Shown piece by piece: positions 54,225 through 63,644 of a DNA stretch of 64,000 bases; the stretch's first letter is position 1; every line of letters begins with the position of its first letter. The position numbers were made by a program, and so were the translations under genes. The notes beneath the pieces are model-generated. The model was not told where the DNA came from and searched no databases. It saw nothing but the letters and a program-made list of their open reading frames with translations. Source of the stretch: Neobacillus paridis (GTDB taxonomy: Bacteria; Bacillota; Bacilli; Bacillales; Cytobacillaceae); contig NZ_JAESWB010000362.1 in NCBI RefSeq assembly GCF_016765675.1, forward strand, positions 113,152-177,151. The letters run 5' to 3'.

Positions 54225-55163
54225 TTAACGTTCATATTGTAAAAAAGGATCGGGCAGAATCATCTTTTGCGCTTCTGCATCACTAATCCCGGCATATAAT
54301 ACAGCGTTGCCATCAGCCTGACGGACAAGCCCGCCGCTAAAGACGACATCGATTAAATCTGGACGTTTTGCAGGCCCGGGCAGAAACTGACTTCTCACTG
54401 CAATTAACTTCATATCGGAGATTTCCCCGGTATCTGGGTCAAGAGCAAAAACCATTGGATAATAATGACGATTCCCTTCCGTATCAAAATTAGCAATATG
54501 CCCTAAAACACCTACTAAACCATGTGCCAATAAATGTGGTTCATTGCAACCGCCCCACTGTTCGTCAATAAATTGTCCCTCCAATAAAGGCGCCTTATTG
54601 ATGACCTCAATTGACAGTTCCGCTAACGAGGAAATACGTGTCCAGCCAATTTTTCCCCGACCGCCCTTTTCTCCCTGCGGCCTTGTCAACACGCCAATTG
54701 TTCCGTCCTTTAGCTCAATCAGACGGAGGTCCTTCATGCCGTTCGGGCCCTTGGCAAATTCAGTTAATTCGGCAATCGACTTGCCCCGATAAAGTACGGT
54801 GCGCCAGCCCAGCTGACCAGCAAGAGTAGCGTGAGGAAAAATTTGTACGCCTCCCAACACCAGTTCACTGGCTATTTTCGTAAAAAAAGGATCCTGCAGC
54901 TCAAATACAGGGGCGTTTTCTCTTGGAATCCACTGCCCGCCCCGCTCGACAAAAAAGTGAACCTGGGAATGTTCACTGTCACGCGCTTCCACCCGTCCCG
55001 CAATGACAAGCTCACCTTCATCTTCAAATGGTGCCGTTATATTATAGACATCCTTTTCGCCAACTCCAGAGAAGCGGATTTTTTCAACTTGAACAGATCT
55101 TACGGAAAATTCCTGCAGCAGCTGTTCACATGTTTTCACGTTGCCTTTCTGTAATCCGGTCAC
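54225..55163 (-). CDS. DUF1861-family protein, predicted beta-propeller
   Basis: 312 residues with a GTG start behind AAGGAGG; its start overlaps the GH13 stop by 4 nt. The repeated pattern of short strands ending in W/F and G-D/E turns suggests a five-bladed propeller like those of GH43, GH32 or GH130. Conserved-looking text includes DPFFTKIASELVLGGVQIFPH, GPNGMKDLRLIELKDGTIGVLTRP, EQWGGCNEPHLL and VVFSGGLVR. I know the family as DUF1861 without an assigned reaction. It is always tempting to see a glycosidase or phosphorylase in such an operon position, beside GH130 and GH13 genes. The acid residues in the EPHLL and DLIDVVFSGG segments would be candidates for catalysis. Confidence 0.75.
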   Translation of the reverse strand: MTGLQKGNVKTCEQLLQEFSVRSVQVEKIRFSGVGEKDVYNITAPFEDEGELVIAGRVEARDSEHSQVHFFVERGGQWIPRENAPVFELQDPFFTKIASELVLGGVQIFPHATLAGQLGWRTVLYRGKSIAELTEFAKGPNGMKDLRLIELKDGTIGVLTRPQGEKGGRGKIGWTRISSLAELSIEVINKAPLLEGQFIDEQWGGCNEPHLLAHGLVGVLGHIANFDTEGNRHYYPMVFALDPDTGEISDMKLIAVRSQFLPGPAKRPDLIDVVFSGGLVRQADGNAVLYAGISDAEAQKMILPDPFLQYER

Positions 55164-56767
55164 CCTTTTTCCTCCTTTACTATCAAGGCTTCATCGGGAA
55201 GAATCTTTACGGTATTACCAGCCTCGATTGGTTTTCGCTTAGTTGATAGTAATAATTTCACATCGGTTGAAAAATACCGATCTAGATCTAATGTTTTGAT
55301 CTGGTCGGTGAAATTGAATAGGACAAGAACCCTTTCTGAAGGATCTTTTCGAACGAAATAGATCATGCCTGAATCATAATCAAATAACTCATACTCACCC
55401 GTGCGTAACGATGGGTGTTCCCTTCGCAGCTGTAACAATTGCTTGTAAAAGGACAGCATCGAATTTGGATCTTGAAGCTGTTTCTCGACATTTACTTCCC
55501 GATAATCAGCTGGGATCGTAATCCAAGGCTCCGTCTCTGAAAATCCTGCATAGATATCTCCATTCCATTGCATCGGAGTTCGTGACTTATCACGTGATTT
55601 ATCATTAGCAATCAAGAGGGCTTCATCGTCAGACTTGCCTTCCTCCAATGCCAGCGTATAGGCAATTCTTCCTTGAACATCCTGCATTTTTTCAATGTCA
55701 TCTGTCACCCAATCACGCATACCAATTTCATCACCAAAATAGATAAACGGCACCCCTTTTGCTGTCAGCATAAAGGCAGCAAATTGTTTCGCCCGGTCTT
55801 CACCGCCGCCAAAACGAGAAATAAACCGTGGCATATCATGGCTGGAAAAGAATAAAGTTGGCGTTTGTTCCAGGTCATAAGTCTTTTCAGTTGCCGATAA
55901 CTCCTGATAAAGTTTTTTCGGATTAAACTCTTCGATACTGCCAATGTTAAAATTAAATACCACATCAAGCTTGCCGGTGCCCGAATAGTGTTTCAAAACA
56001 TCCAAATCCTCGGAACCAACCTCCCCGACAAGGAATTTGTCGGGATATTGATGAACGAAAGCAGCAATTTCCGAAATAACCTCTAAAACCCCGTCTTGGT
56101 CCTTATCATATACATGGATTTGTTCCTGTTTAGCAGCATCAAACGGATTGTCTGGAAACAAATCACGAACTGTCAAAAAGTTAATGACGTCAAGCCTGAA
56201 GCCGTCGACTCCCTTTTCAAGCCAAAACTTCATCACGTCAAACATTGCTTGTTTAACCTCGGGATTGGCCCAATTTAAATCCACTTGTTCTTTGGCAAAG
56301 GCATGATAGTAATATTGATTAGTTTCTTCATCCCATTCCCATGCCGGACCGCCAAAGAATGATTCCCAATTATTGGGCTGATCGCGCCAAATATACCAAT
56401 CCCGCTTTGGATGATCTTTGGAGGAGCGGGATTCCTGAAACCACGGATGGGCGCTCGATGTATGGTTCAATACCAAATCAGCAATGACTCGAATATTCCG
56501 CTGATGAGCTTCTTTGATCAATCGCTCAAAATCGCTCAGCGTTCCATAATCAGGGTCGATATCATAATAATCAGCAATATCATAGCCGTTATCGACTTTT
56601 GGCGATGGATAAAAAGGCGTCAGCCACAAACCATCAATCCCCAATTCCTTCAAATAATCAAGTTTTGAGGTAATCCCGGCAAAATCGCCAATTCCATCTC
56701 CATTTCCATCTTTAAAGCTTGGCATATAGATTTCATAAAATACGGCTTCTTTCCACCATTTCTTCAT
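55160..56767 (-). CDS. GH13 alpha-glucosidase / oligo-1,6-glucosidase type
   Basis: Intracellular alpha-amylase-family enzyme of 535 residues. The four conserved regions are clear: DLVLNHTS (region I), GFRLDVINFL (II, nucleophile Asp about 199), FLVGEVG (III, acid/base Glu) and FFSSHDMPRF (IV, transition-state Asp). The calcium-site DGNGDGIGD loop and the QPNNW segment are as in oligo-1,6-glucosidase. In region IV the usual NHD is SHD. An alpha-glucosidase is unexpected inside a beta-mannoside locus. The transported compound may be a mixed alpha-glucosyl/beta-mannosyl oligosaccharide, or the enzyme may have changed specificity. Confidence 0.9.
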   Translation of the reverse strand: MKKWWKEAVFYEIYMPSFKDGNGDGIGDFAGITSKLDYLKELGIDGLWLTPFYPSPKVDNGYDIADYYDIDPDYGTLSDFERLIKEAHQRNIRVIADLVLNHTSSAHPWFQESRSSKDHPKRDWYIWRDQPNNWESFFGGPAWEWDEETNQYYYHAFAKEQVDLNWANPEVKQAMFDVMKFWLEKGVDGFRLDVINFLTVRDLFPDNPFDAAKQEQIHVYDKDQDGVLEVISEIAAFVHQYPDKFLVGEVGSEDLDVLKHYSGTGKLDVVFNFNIGSIEEFNPKKLYQELSATEKTYDLEQTPTLFFSSHDMPRFISRFGGGEDRAKQFAAFMLTAKGVPFIYFGDEIGMRDWVTDDIEKMQDVQGRIAYTLALEEGKSDDEALLIANDKSRDKSRTPMQWNGDIYAGFSETEPWITIPADYREVNVEKQLQDPNSMLSFYKQLLQLRREHPSLRTGEYELFDYDSGMIYFVRKDPSERVLVLFNFTDQIKTLDLDRYFSTDVKLLLSTKRKPIEAGNTVKILPDEALIVKEEKG

Positions 56768-56790
56768 AACGATAGCAGCTCCCGGCTATT

Positions 56791-57621
56791 TTATTTAAGC
56801 GTAAATTGCATACCTTCCTGGAACTTTTTCGCGAAAGCCAAGAAGATAAGAATGATTGGCATGGTCAATAAAACAGAGGCCGCATACATGGGGCCTGGAT
56901 AGCCGCCGTAAGGACCAAACATTTGTGATAACAAGACGTTCAGCGTTAACATATTGTCGCTTTTCGTAACAATCATGTCCCATAACAGCTCTGTCCATCT
57001 TTCCATAAATAAGAATAAGAAAATAACCGTTGTAATCGATTTGGACATTGGCAGCACAATTTTAAACATAATCTGCAGGTTGCTGGCCCCATCCAGTTTC
57101 GCAGCCTCGATAAAGGTTTCCGGAATCGCCTTGAAAAAGTTTGTATACATGAAGATGGCCCATAAGCTAAGCGCTTTTGGCAAAATCATTCCCCAGTAAG
57201 AGTCGTACATCCCTACCTTTTGAATCACCAGGAAAGTTGGGATCAGCAAAATAATCGCCGGGAAGAACATTTGAAACAGAATAATGTTATTAATCGTATT
57301 TCTTCCTTTAAAAGGGATTTTTGCTAAGGCATAAGCAACCATTACAGCCGTTACCATCATCAAAAATGTCGATCCGGCAGATACAATAAAGCTGTTGAAA
57401 AATGCATGAATCCATGGCCTTGGGATGACCGCTTCTCCACCACCCAAGAGCCATTGATAAGACTTGAGAGTGTAATGAGTGGGAATTAACTTTCTGTCCA
57501 CTTGATCCCAATCCGCAAAGGAATTCAATACCATATAGATATAAGGAAAGATCATAACGAGTAAAAAGGCCACCGCTATTAGGTAACGAAACCATAAACC
57601 TTTTTTCTTAGTCCCAGCCAT
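56791..57621 (-). CDS. ABC sugar importer permease (MalG type)
   Basis: Carbohydrate ABC permease of 276 residues with six helices. The EAA coupling motif is EAAKLDGASNLQIMFKIVLPMS (about 165-186). The C-terminal FQEGMQFTLK is the short tail usual for MalG-like subunits, which here closes the gene. It overlaps the sister permease gene by 14 nt. The ATPase is not encoded in this operon, so a shared MsmX-type ATPase elsewhere is probably used, as in many Bacillus sugar importers. Confidence 0.92.
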   Translation of the reverse strand: MAGTKKKGLWFRYLIAVAFLLVMIFPYIYMVLNSFADWDQVDRKLIPTHYTLKSYQWLLGGGEAVIPRPWIHAFFNSFIVSAGSTFLMMVTAVMVAYALAKIPFKGRNTINNIILFQMFFPAIILLIPTFLVIQKVGMYDSYWGMILPKALSLWAIFMYTNFFKAIPETFIEAAKLDGASNLQIMFKIVLPMSKSITTVIFLFLFMERWTELLWDMIVTKSDNMLTLNVLLSQMFGPYGGYPGPMYAASVLLTMPIILIFLAFAKKFQEGMQFTLK

Positions 57622-58486
57622 TTCGTTTCCCCCATAGTTCTAATAGTTTTCGAATGACATAAATAGAAATAAATGTGACAACTGAAGCAATAATGGCAAT
57701 GGCTGATGCATAGCCAGCTTGAAGATTCGTGAAGGCTCGGCTGAAAATCTCCATTTGCCATGTATTCGTGGCAAAGTTCGGTCCCCCGCCGGTTAACTGG
57801 TACACTTCAGTAAAAATACCGAATGTAACACCAATCGCTAAAATTAAAACGGTATATAACGCCGGATAAAGCAGAGGAAAGGTAATTTTCCAAAACCGCT
57901 GCCAAGCATTGACCCCATCAATCATCGCCGCTTCATATACCTCTTTATTGATGCTTTCAAAGCCGGACGTTAGGATTAAGGCATAATATCCGGTAAATTT
58001 CCAAGCGATAATCAAGGCGACTACGAACAGGGCGGCAAATGGCGACCCCAGCCAGTCAATATCCAATCCAAAGGCCTTCCGCAAAAATTCATTTACAGGG
58101 CTGTTGTAAGATAAGATCCCTTTAACGATTAAAGACGAGACAACACCCGATGCTAAATAAGGCAAGAAGAAGCCAATTAAAAATATCCCTTTAAATCTTG
58201 GCAGACCTTGAACAATTAATGCGACAATAATCGATAAAGCAATCACCAAAGGTACGAATACAGCCATAAATTTAAAGGCTACAAAAAAGGCGGCCTGTAC
58301 CCCAGGGCTTTTAAACGCCTCAAGATAGTTCTGAATTCCGACAAAACTAAAGGTCGGTGAAATTAAGTTCCAATTCGTCGCCGACAAAAAGAGCGACCAA
58401 ACGAGCGGAATCAAGAAAAAAACGACCGCATATAAAAGATAAGGACTGGCAAAAAGCCAGCCCAACCGTCCTTCCTTTGTTCTCAT
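57608..58486 (-). CDS. ABC sugar importer permease (MalF type)
   Basis: Carbohydrate ABC permease of 292 residues with six helices and the EAA motif EAAMIDGVNAWQRFWKITFPLL (about 185-206). Its start codon touches the stop of the solute-binding protein gene (one shared base), and its end overlaps the second permease. The three genes are thus one coupled unit for uptake of an oligosaccharide, expected to be a beta-mannoside because of the enzymes encoded downstream. Confidence 0.92.
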   Translation of the reverse strand: MRTKEGRLGWLFASPYLLYAVVFFLIPLVWSLFLSATNWNLISPTFSFVGIQNYLEAFKSPGVQAAFFVAFKFMAVFVPLVIALSIIVALIVQGLPRFKGIFLIGFFLPYLASGVVSSLIVKGILSYNSPVNEFLRKAFGLDIDWLGSPFAALFVVALIIAWKFTGYYALILTSGFESINKEVYEAAMIDGVNAWQRFWKITFPLLYPALYTVLILAIGVTFGIFTEVYQLTGGGPNFATNTWQMEIFSRAFTNLQAGYASAIAIIASVVTFISIYVIRKLLELWGKRNGWD

Positions 58487-59808
58487 TATTTGAGAGCCCC
58501 CTCAATTGCCTTTTGCATATCCTGCCAGGCTGTTTTCGGATCTTTCTCTCCCTTTACAACCGGATTGAATGCCTGTTGACCAATAATCGTTTGCAGGTCA
58601 TTGTATTTTGCGTTATCCATTGGCGGAATTGCATTTGGTACAGCTGCAGCATATGGTTGTAACGCTGGATTCTTGTCAAAGAACGCTTTAAAAGAATCAT
58701 TAGTTGTTAAATCATCACGCGCAGGCGGTAAGCTTGTTTTTTCAAGCCATTTCACATCATTTTCAGGTTTTGAATAAACCCATTTAATAAATTTCATTGC
58801 TGCTTCTTGTTGTGCTTTGGTTGCAGAAGCATAAATGACCAAACCTTTTGTATCAGCAAATGTCTTAACATTCGTCGTATCCACACCATCTGGGACTGGA
58901 GGTAATGATAATGTATAGGTTTCGTTATATTTCATTTTCGGGAATTTATCTTTCCAATAAGCAATCGTCCATGGACCAATATCCGAGAAAATTCCTAAAG
59001 CATTTTCAAATGGATCCTTCGCTTGTTTCGTTAATAGCGCCTTATTCTTTTGCAGGACAGCCATTAATGTCAGCACTTGTTCACCGGCTTTTTGATCCCC
59101 GGTAAACTTTGTACCTTCGATAAATTTATTCCCATTTGAAGCGGCATCATATAGCATAAAGAAGTCGAACCATCTTTTCCAAGCAGTTGGGTCAGCAAGG
59201 TCCGCTTTTGCCCAGACATATTTATCAGGATATTTTTGTTTTAATTTTTTCGCTACATCCAACATTTCGCTATAAGTTTTTGGCGCTTCGTTATAGCCAA
59301 GTTCTTTTAGAACATCAATTCTCCAGCCAAACAACATAGCGTTTGAATAGATTGGCAATACATATTGATGGCTATCGGCAAATTGCCAACCCTTCATGGT
59401 ATTTTCCATATTGCGTTCTTTTTTCACTTCATCCCAGCCAGCTAAAGTATCAAGCGGAACAAGCGCTTTACTTTCAGCTAATTGAGCAGCAAATCCACGG
59501 TTAATATTCTCAGACATTGTTGGAGCGCTGCCGCCGGCAATTGCAGATTGAATACTAGCTTCCGAAGTTGGACTTTCTTTCATTGGGCTTACATTCACTT
59601 TGATTTTTGGGTTTTCTTTGGTAAACTGTTGCGCTACTTCCTTCCAATATACTTGCTGTGTTGGGTTTGGAGCTGCCCAAAACTCAATCGTTGTTACTCC
59701 ATCCTTTGAACTTTCTCCTTTGCTTTGATCCTTCCCGGAACAAGCGGCCAGTCCGGATACAGCAAGTGAAGCCGCTAATAGGACTGATGCAACCTTTTTA
59801 ACTTTCAT
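58486..59808 (-). CDS. ABC importer solute-binding lipoprotein
   Basis: Extracellular sugar-binding protein of 440 residues. The lipoprotein signal peptide ends with lipobox LAAC (Cys about 22), and a Ser/Lys-rich linker follows. The mature part starts TTIEFWAAPNPTQQVYWKEVAQQF, a type 1 sugar-binding fold. Many Trp and Tyr (GWQFADSHQYV, KWVYS) are likely to stack on sugar rings. It is the first gene of the mannoside operon. A candidate cre box and two LacI-type operators lie upstream. The start ATG is 8 nt behind GGAGGG. Confidence 0.93.
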   Translation of the reverse strand: MKVKKVASVLLAASLAVSGLAACSGKDQSKGESSKDGVTTIEFWAAPNPTQQVYWKEVAQQFTKENPKIKVNVSPMKESPTSEASIQSAIAGGSAPTMSENINRGFAAQLAESKALVPLDTLAGWDEVKKERNMENTMKGWQFADSHQYVLPIYSNAMLFGWRIDVLKELGYNEAPKTYSEMLDVAKKLKQKYPDKYVWAKADLADPTAWKRWFDFFMLYDAASNGNKFIEGTKFTGDQKAGEQVLTLMAVLQKNKALLTKQAKDPFENALGIFSDIGPWTIAYWKDKFPKMKYNETYTLSLPPVPDGVDTTNVKTFADTKGLVIYASATKAQQEAAMKFIKWVYSKPENDVKWLEKTSLPPARDDLTTNDSFKAFFDKNPALQPYAAAVPNAIPPMDNAKYNDLQTIIGQQAFNPVVKGEKDPKTAWQDMQKAIEGALK

Positions 59809-59883
59809 TCTTCTTCCCTCCAGTTATTATTATGACCATCCATGATAAACCTAATTAGTAAAAGCAAATCTACTAAAATAATA

Positions 59884-59897
59884 TGGTAACGCTATCA
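59884..59897 (-). promoter_or_regulatory. Candidate cre box of the mannoside operon
   Basis: Minus strand TGATAGCGTTACCA fits the CcpA consensus TGWAANCGNTNWCA at 12 of 14 positions. It is 76 bp before the start codon of the binding-protein gene. Confidence 0.55.
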
Positions 59898-60012
59898 AAA
59901 ATGAGTAAAATAGAAAGGTAATGATCGAATGATGTTTGTCAGGACCCCTCTTTTCTTATTTCTTTCTTTTTAAAATTACAAATTAAATTACTTATTTCGT
60001 TTGTAACTATTT

Positions 60013-60026
60013 TTGTAACCTTACAA
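60013..60026. promoter_or_regulatory. LacI-type operator, ABC operon side
   Basis: TTGTAACCTTACAA, a palindrome with one central mismatch. It is the partner of the perfect site at 60139-60152, 126 bp away (twelve helical turns), which would suit repression by looping. Confidence 0.65.
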
Positions 60027-60138
60027 TGTAATTATTACACCTTGATAATATAATGTCAAATAAAATATTGGGGCAAATTATGACAAAACGATGAAATAGG
60101 ACTATTAAAAAGGTAATTCTACTATTGCTAAATATATT

Positions 60139-60152
60139 TTGTAACGTTACAA
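60139..60152. promoter_or_regulatory. LacI-type operator, regulator side
   Basis: TTGTAACGTTACAA, a perfect 14-bp palindrome with the central CG typical of LacI-family operators. It is 66 bp before the start codon of the LacI-type regulator gene. Confidence 0.75.
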
Positions 60153-60217
60153 TATAATTACAAACTAAATTCGTAATCATGCTTATCTATTGATTATTTA
60201 GAGGAGATCGTTTAAAT

Positions 60218-61237
60218 ATGGACAGAAAAATTACCATGCAGGATATCGCAGACAGGCTCAACATTTCAAAAAATTCTGTTTCTCAGGCGTTATCCGGAAA
60301 ACCGGGTGTCAGCGAGGAAACAAGGCGGCTGGTCCAACTAACGGCCGATGAGTTAGGTTATGATTATACCAAATCACGAAAGGCAAAGCCGGCTGAACAA
60401 AACGCACCTAAAAACATTGCCCTAATTGCCTCAGATTATGCTTTCTCATTTAAAAGCTTTTTTGGAGAAATTTATTTAAGCGTTGAAAAAGAAGTAAGAG
60501 AGCGCGGAATGAACTTATTTATCGAATCAATTGATCGCGAGGCGAAAGAAAGCTTAACCCTGCCTGCTCTGCTTTCTACCCATAATATAGATGGTATCCT
60601 GATTCTATCTCATATAAGCACAGATTATATTTTAAAAATCCTCGAAACAGGGATCCCGGCCGTTTTAATCGACCATCACGAACCATGGCTGCAGGCTGAT
60701 TCGATCTTGACCAATAATCGCTTTGGGGCATTTACAGCCGTCGAACACCTAATAAAACTGGGCCATCGTGATATTGCCTATATTGGAGATGTAGAGTTTT
60801 CACCAAGCTATCAAGAAAGGTTAGAAGGATACCTGCTCGCTCTAAATAAATACGGCATTACTCCGAACGAAGATTTTATGTTTAAAACAGCACATGAAGA
60901 TCAGGATGAATTAACTGATTTTTTTGAAGGGTTGGAAAGAAAGCCAACAGCATGGTTTTGCGTCAACGACGGACATGGATTCCTGATCCTGTCACTTCTG
61001 CAGCAAAAAGGCTTTAAAGTTCCCGACGATGTTTCCATCTGCAGCTTTGACAACGGACAATTATCACAAATATCGACCCCCAAAATCACCACTGTAGATA
61101 TAGACCTGAAATACTTTGGCAAAAAAGCGGTTGAACAGCTGTGCTGGAGAATCGAAAACCGTGATGATCCCATCCATGAAATATTGCTGCCAACTAAGTT
61201 GCTCATCAGGGAATCCACCGCTGAACGAAAAAATTAA
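60218..61237 (+). CDS. LacI-family regulator of the mannoside operon
   Basis: Repressor of 339 residues with the LacI HTH at about 5-25 (TMQDIADRLNISKNSVSQAL) and the hinge (LVQLTADELGYDYTKSR), then a sugar-binding core (about 65-330; ILILSHISTDY, SICSFDNGQLSQIS, TTVDIDLKYFGKKA). It is divergent from the ABC/glycosidase operon, and two TTGTAAC-type palindromes lie between, so it very probably controls both promoters. The effector should be an imported mannoside or its breakdown product. The start ATG has GAGGAG 12 nt upstream. A strong terminator follows at once. Confidence 0.9.
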   Translation: MDRKITMQDIADRLNISKNSVSQALSGKPGVSEETRRLVQLTADELGYDYTKSRKAKPAEQNAPKNIALIASDYAFSFKSFFGEIYLSVEKEVRERGMNLFIESIDREAKESLTLPALLSTHNIDGILILSHISTDYILKILETGIPAVLIDHHEPWLQADSILTNNRFGAFTAVEHLIKLGHRDIAYIGDVEFSPSYQERLEGYLLALNKYGITPNEDFMFKTAHEDQDELTDFFEGLERKPTAWFCVNDGHGFLILSLLQQKGFKVPDDVSICSFDNGQLSQISTPKITTVDIDLKYFGKKAVEQLCWRIENRDDPIHEILLPTKLLIRESTAERKN

Positions 61238-61243
61238 AGAAAG

Positions 61244-61294
61244 GACGGTTTCCCAGCTCCTGCTCATAACAGGAAGTATGGAAACCGTCTTTTT
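61244..61294 (+). terminator. Terminator of the LacI-type regulator
   Basis: GACGGTTTCC (61244-61253) and GGAAACCGTC (61280-61289), with an inner CCTG/CAGG stem and five T. It starts 7 bp after the stop codon. Confidence 0.95.
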
Positions 61295-61503
61295 GCTATC
61301 CGCTGGTATCGAGCAATTCAAAGTCTTTTTATCTTGGAATTGAATTTTCTTTGATCCAATCCCATTTCGTTATCTCTTTATAATTAAAGCGTTCAATTTC
61401 GAAAACTTTGTTAAGACTTTCGTGCCCCCATTGTTCTCCCGAAAATAAAGATTTACAATTTGTTCAGTAGTTCACAATTTTTTAAAAAATACCTATAAGG
61501 ATC

Positions 61504-63516
61504 GTGATCAATGTGGACAAAAAATATGAACCCCTGTTTGAGCCATTTACAATTGGCAAGGTCCAGATTAAAAACAAGTTCTTTATGGCGCCGATGGGAA
61601 CTTTGTCAGAAGTAGATGAAAATGGCGCCTACACAAACCGGAGCATCCAATACCATGTGGAGCGAGCGAAGGGCGGAGTCGGCCTGATTATTACCGGGGC
61701 CCACTTTGTCGAAAATGATGTCGAGCAGCATACCGGCGTCCTCTTTCCATGCCCTACGAAATCACCGGAATTCTATGAAAAACGGGCCCGTGAATTGACG
61801 GACCGCGTTCATGCCTATGATACAAAAATTTTCATGCAAATCACTGCCGGCCTCGGGCGCTCAGCCTTACCGACTGCTGTTCATGGCGGCTTTGTGGCAC
61901 CGTCACCAACAACTAACCGTTGGATCCCGAATGCCGAATGCCGTGAAATCACAACCGAAGAAGTCGAACATATTATCCAAAAAATGATTGAATCGGCTGT
62001 AATCGCCAAAAATTCAGGATTTGATGGCGTCGAAGTTCATGCCGTCCATGAAGGTTATCTCCTGGATTGCTTTACAATGGCCTTATTTAATCAGCGCACG
62101 GATAAATATGGCGGCAATCTCGAAGGCCGTCTCCGTTTTGCGACCGAAATCGTCAAAGGCATTAAAGCCGCATGCGGCGAAGATTTCCCAGTCGTTCTTC
62201 GCTTTAGTATAAAAAGCTACATAAAAGAACTCCGCCAAGGCGGTCTGCCAGGTGAAGACTTCAAGGAGTTGGGCCGCGATATTGACGAAGCATTGGAAGC
62301 TGCAAAAATTTTACAAGAAGCCGGTTATGATGCCTTTGATGCCGATGCCGGTTCCTACGATTCCTGGTACTGGGCCCATCCACCAATGTATTTTGAAAAA
62401 GGAGTCTACCTGCACCTGAGTGAAAAGTTAAAAGAAGTAGCCAACACTCCAGTGATGGTCGCCGGCAGGATGGATGATCCGGATATGGCGGTTGAAGCCT
62501 TAAATTCTGGAAAAATTGATGCCGTTGGCTTAGGACGTCCTCTATTGGCGGATCCGGCCTACGTAAATAAAGTAAAATCCGGAGAACTGCATGACATCCG
62601 TCCATGTCTGGGCTGCCATGATGGCTGCTTTGGCCGTTTATTGGAAGGCGGAATCGGCTCATGTGCCGTCAATCCGGAATGCGGACGTGAAATCTTCACC
62701 GGTATCGAGCCGGCCAAAGAGCAGAAAAATGTGGTCGTTGTCGGCGGCGGTCCTGCCGGGATGGAAGCAGCCCGTGTCAGCGCCATCCGTGGACATCAAG
62801 TTTCCTTATTTGAAGCAAAAGATCGCTTGGGCGGCGAGCTCGTTCCAGGAGGCATGTCCGATTTCAAAAAGGACGACCGTGAACTCATCAAGTGGTATGA
62901 ATACGAGTTGAAGAAATTAGGGGTCGATGTTCACCTCAATACGAAAGCTGGTAAAGCAATAATCGAAGTGTTACAACCAGATTATCTATTTTTAGCGGAA
63001 GGTTCCCAGCCAATCAAATTGAATCTGCCTGGTATTGAAAGTAATTATGTTTATTATGCTCAAGATGTGTTGCTCGATCCAAACAAGGTAGACGAGACCT
63101 GCGTGGTTGTCGGCGGCGGTTTAGTCGGCTGCGAGCTGGCGCTGGATCTGGCACAAAAAGGGAAAAAGGTAACGATTGTCGAAGCGATGAATGATATACT
63201 GACGTCTGGCATTCCGCTACCGCCAATGAATGACTTCATGCTGCGTGACTTATTAGCTTTCAATAACGTGGAGATTGTCACCAATGCCAAATTGGCTGAA
63301 GTGACCGCTGCCGGGGCGAAAGTCGTAGTGGACGGCGAAGAAAAGGAACTCGCGGCAGACCAAGTGATCATCTCGGTCGGCTATAAATCCACCAGCCCTT
63401 TATACGATGAACTGAAGAACGAATATACAAATGTTTATCGTTTAGGCGACAGCAAAAAAGTCCGTAATATCCGCGCAGCTATTTGGGAAGCTTACGAAGT
63501 AGCTCGTTCTGTATAA
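61504..63516 (+). CDS. NADH:flavin oxidoreductase, old-yellow-enzyme/FAD/Fe-S fusion
   Basis: 670-residue enzyme of the 2,4-dienoyl-CoA reductase/trimethylamine dehydrogenase/BaiCD architecture. The FMN barrel (about 1-350) has FFMAPMGT, QITAGLGRSA, and FDGVEVHAVHEGYLLDCF with NQRTDKYGGNLEGR. A 4Fe-4S site follows (CLGCHDGC, then SCAVNPECG, about 367-392), then an FAD/NAD(P) domain with two dinucleotide folds (VVVVGGGPAGMEAARV near 407 and VVVGGGLVGCELALDL near 537). Such enzymes reduce activated C=C bonds with NAD(P)H. The start is GTG 61504 behind AAGG, or GTG 61513. It stands alone with its own terminator. No neighbour reveals the substrate; an enoate or unsaturated carnitine-like compound cannot be excluded. 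Confidence 0.9.
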   Translation: MINVDKKYEPLFEPFTIGKVQIKNKFFMAPMGTLSEVDENGAYTNRSIQYHVERAKGGVGLIITGAHFVENDVEQHTGVLFPCPTKSPEFYEKRARELTDRVHAYDTKIFMQITAGLGRSALPTAVHGGFVAPSPTTNRWIPNAECREITTEEVEHIIQKMIESAVIAKNSGFDGVEVHAVHEGYLLDCFTMALFNQRTDKYGGNLEGRLRFATEIVKGIKAACGEDFPVVLRFSIKSYIKELRQGGLPGEDFKELGRDIDEALEAAKILQEAGYDAFDADAGSYDSWYWAHPPMYFEKGVYLHLSEKLKEVANTPVMVAGRMDDPDMAVEALNSGKIDAVGLGRPLLADPAYVNKVKSGELHDIRPCLGCHDGCFGRLLEGGIGSCAVNPECGREIFTGIEPAKEQKNVVVVGGGPAGMEAARVSAIRGHQVSLFEAKDRLGGELVPGGMSDFKKDDRELIKWYEYELKKLGVDVHLNTKAGKAIIEVLQPDYLFLAEGSQPIKLNLPGIESNYVYYAQDVLLDPNKVDETCVVVGGGLVGCELALDLAQKGKKVTIVEAMNDILTSGIPLPPMNDFMLRDLLAFNNVEIVTNAKLAEVTAAGAKVVVDGEEKELAADQVIISVGYKSTSPLYDELKNEYTNVYRLGDSKKVRNIRAAIWEAYEVARSV

Positions 63517-63561
63517 TCAGACGCCCTAAAAAGGAGCAAAGGTTTAGTAAAAGCGCAACAG

Positions 63562-63613
63562 GGGCTGTTCACGTGGTGCCTGACACCATGGCTTTTGAAC
63601 AGCCTCTTTTTTT
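63562..63613 (+). terminator. Composite terminator after the flavin oxidoreductase
   Basis: The outer stem GGCTGTTCA/TGAACAGCC encloses the short palindrome GGTGCCTGACACC (63575-63587) and is followed by a run of T. The inner 13-mer also occurs at 9180-9192. Confidence 0.9.
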
Positions 63614-63644
63614 ATCCTCTTAAAAAGTCCAAAATAGTACAGAC

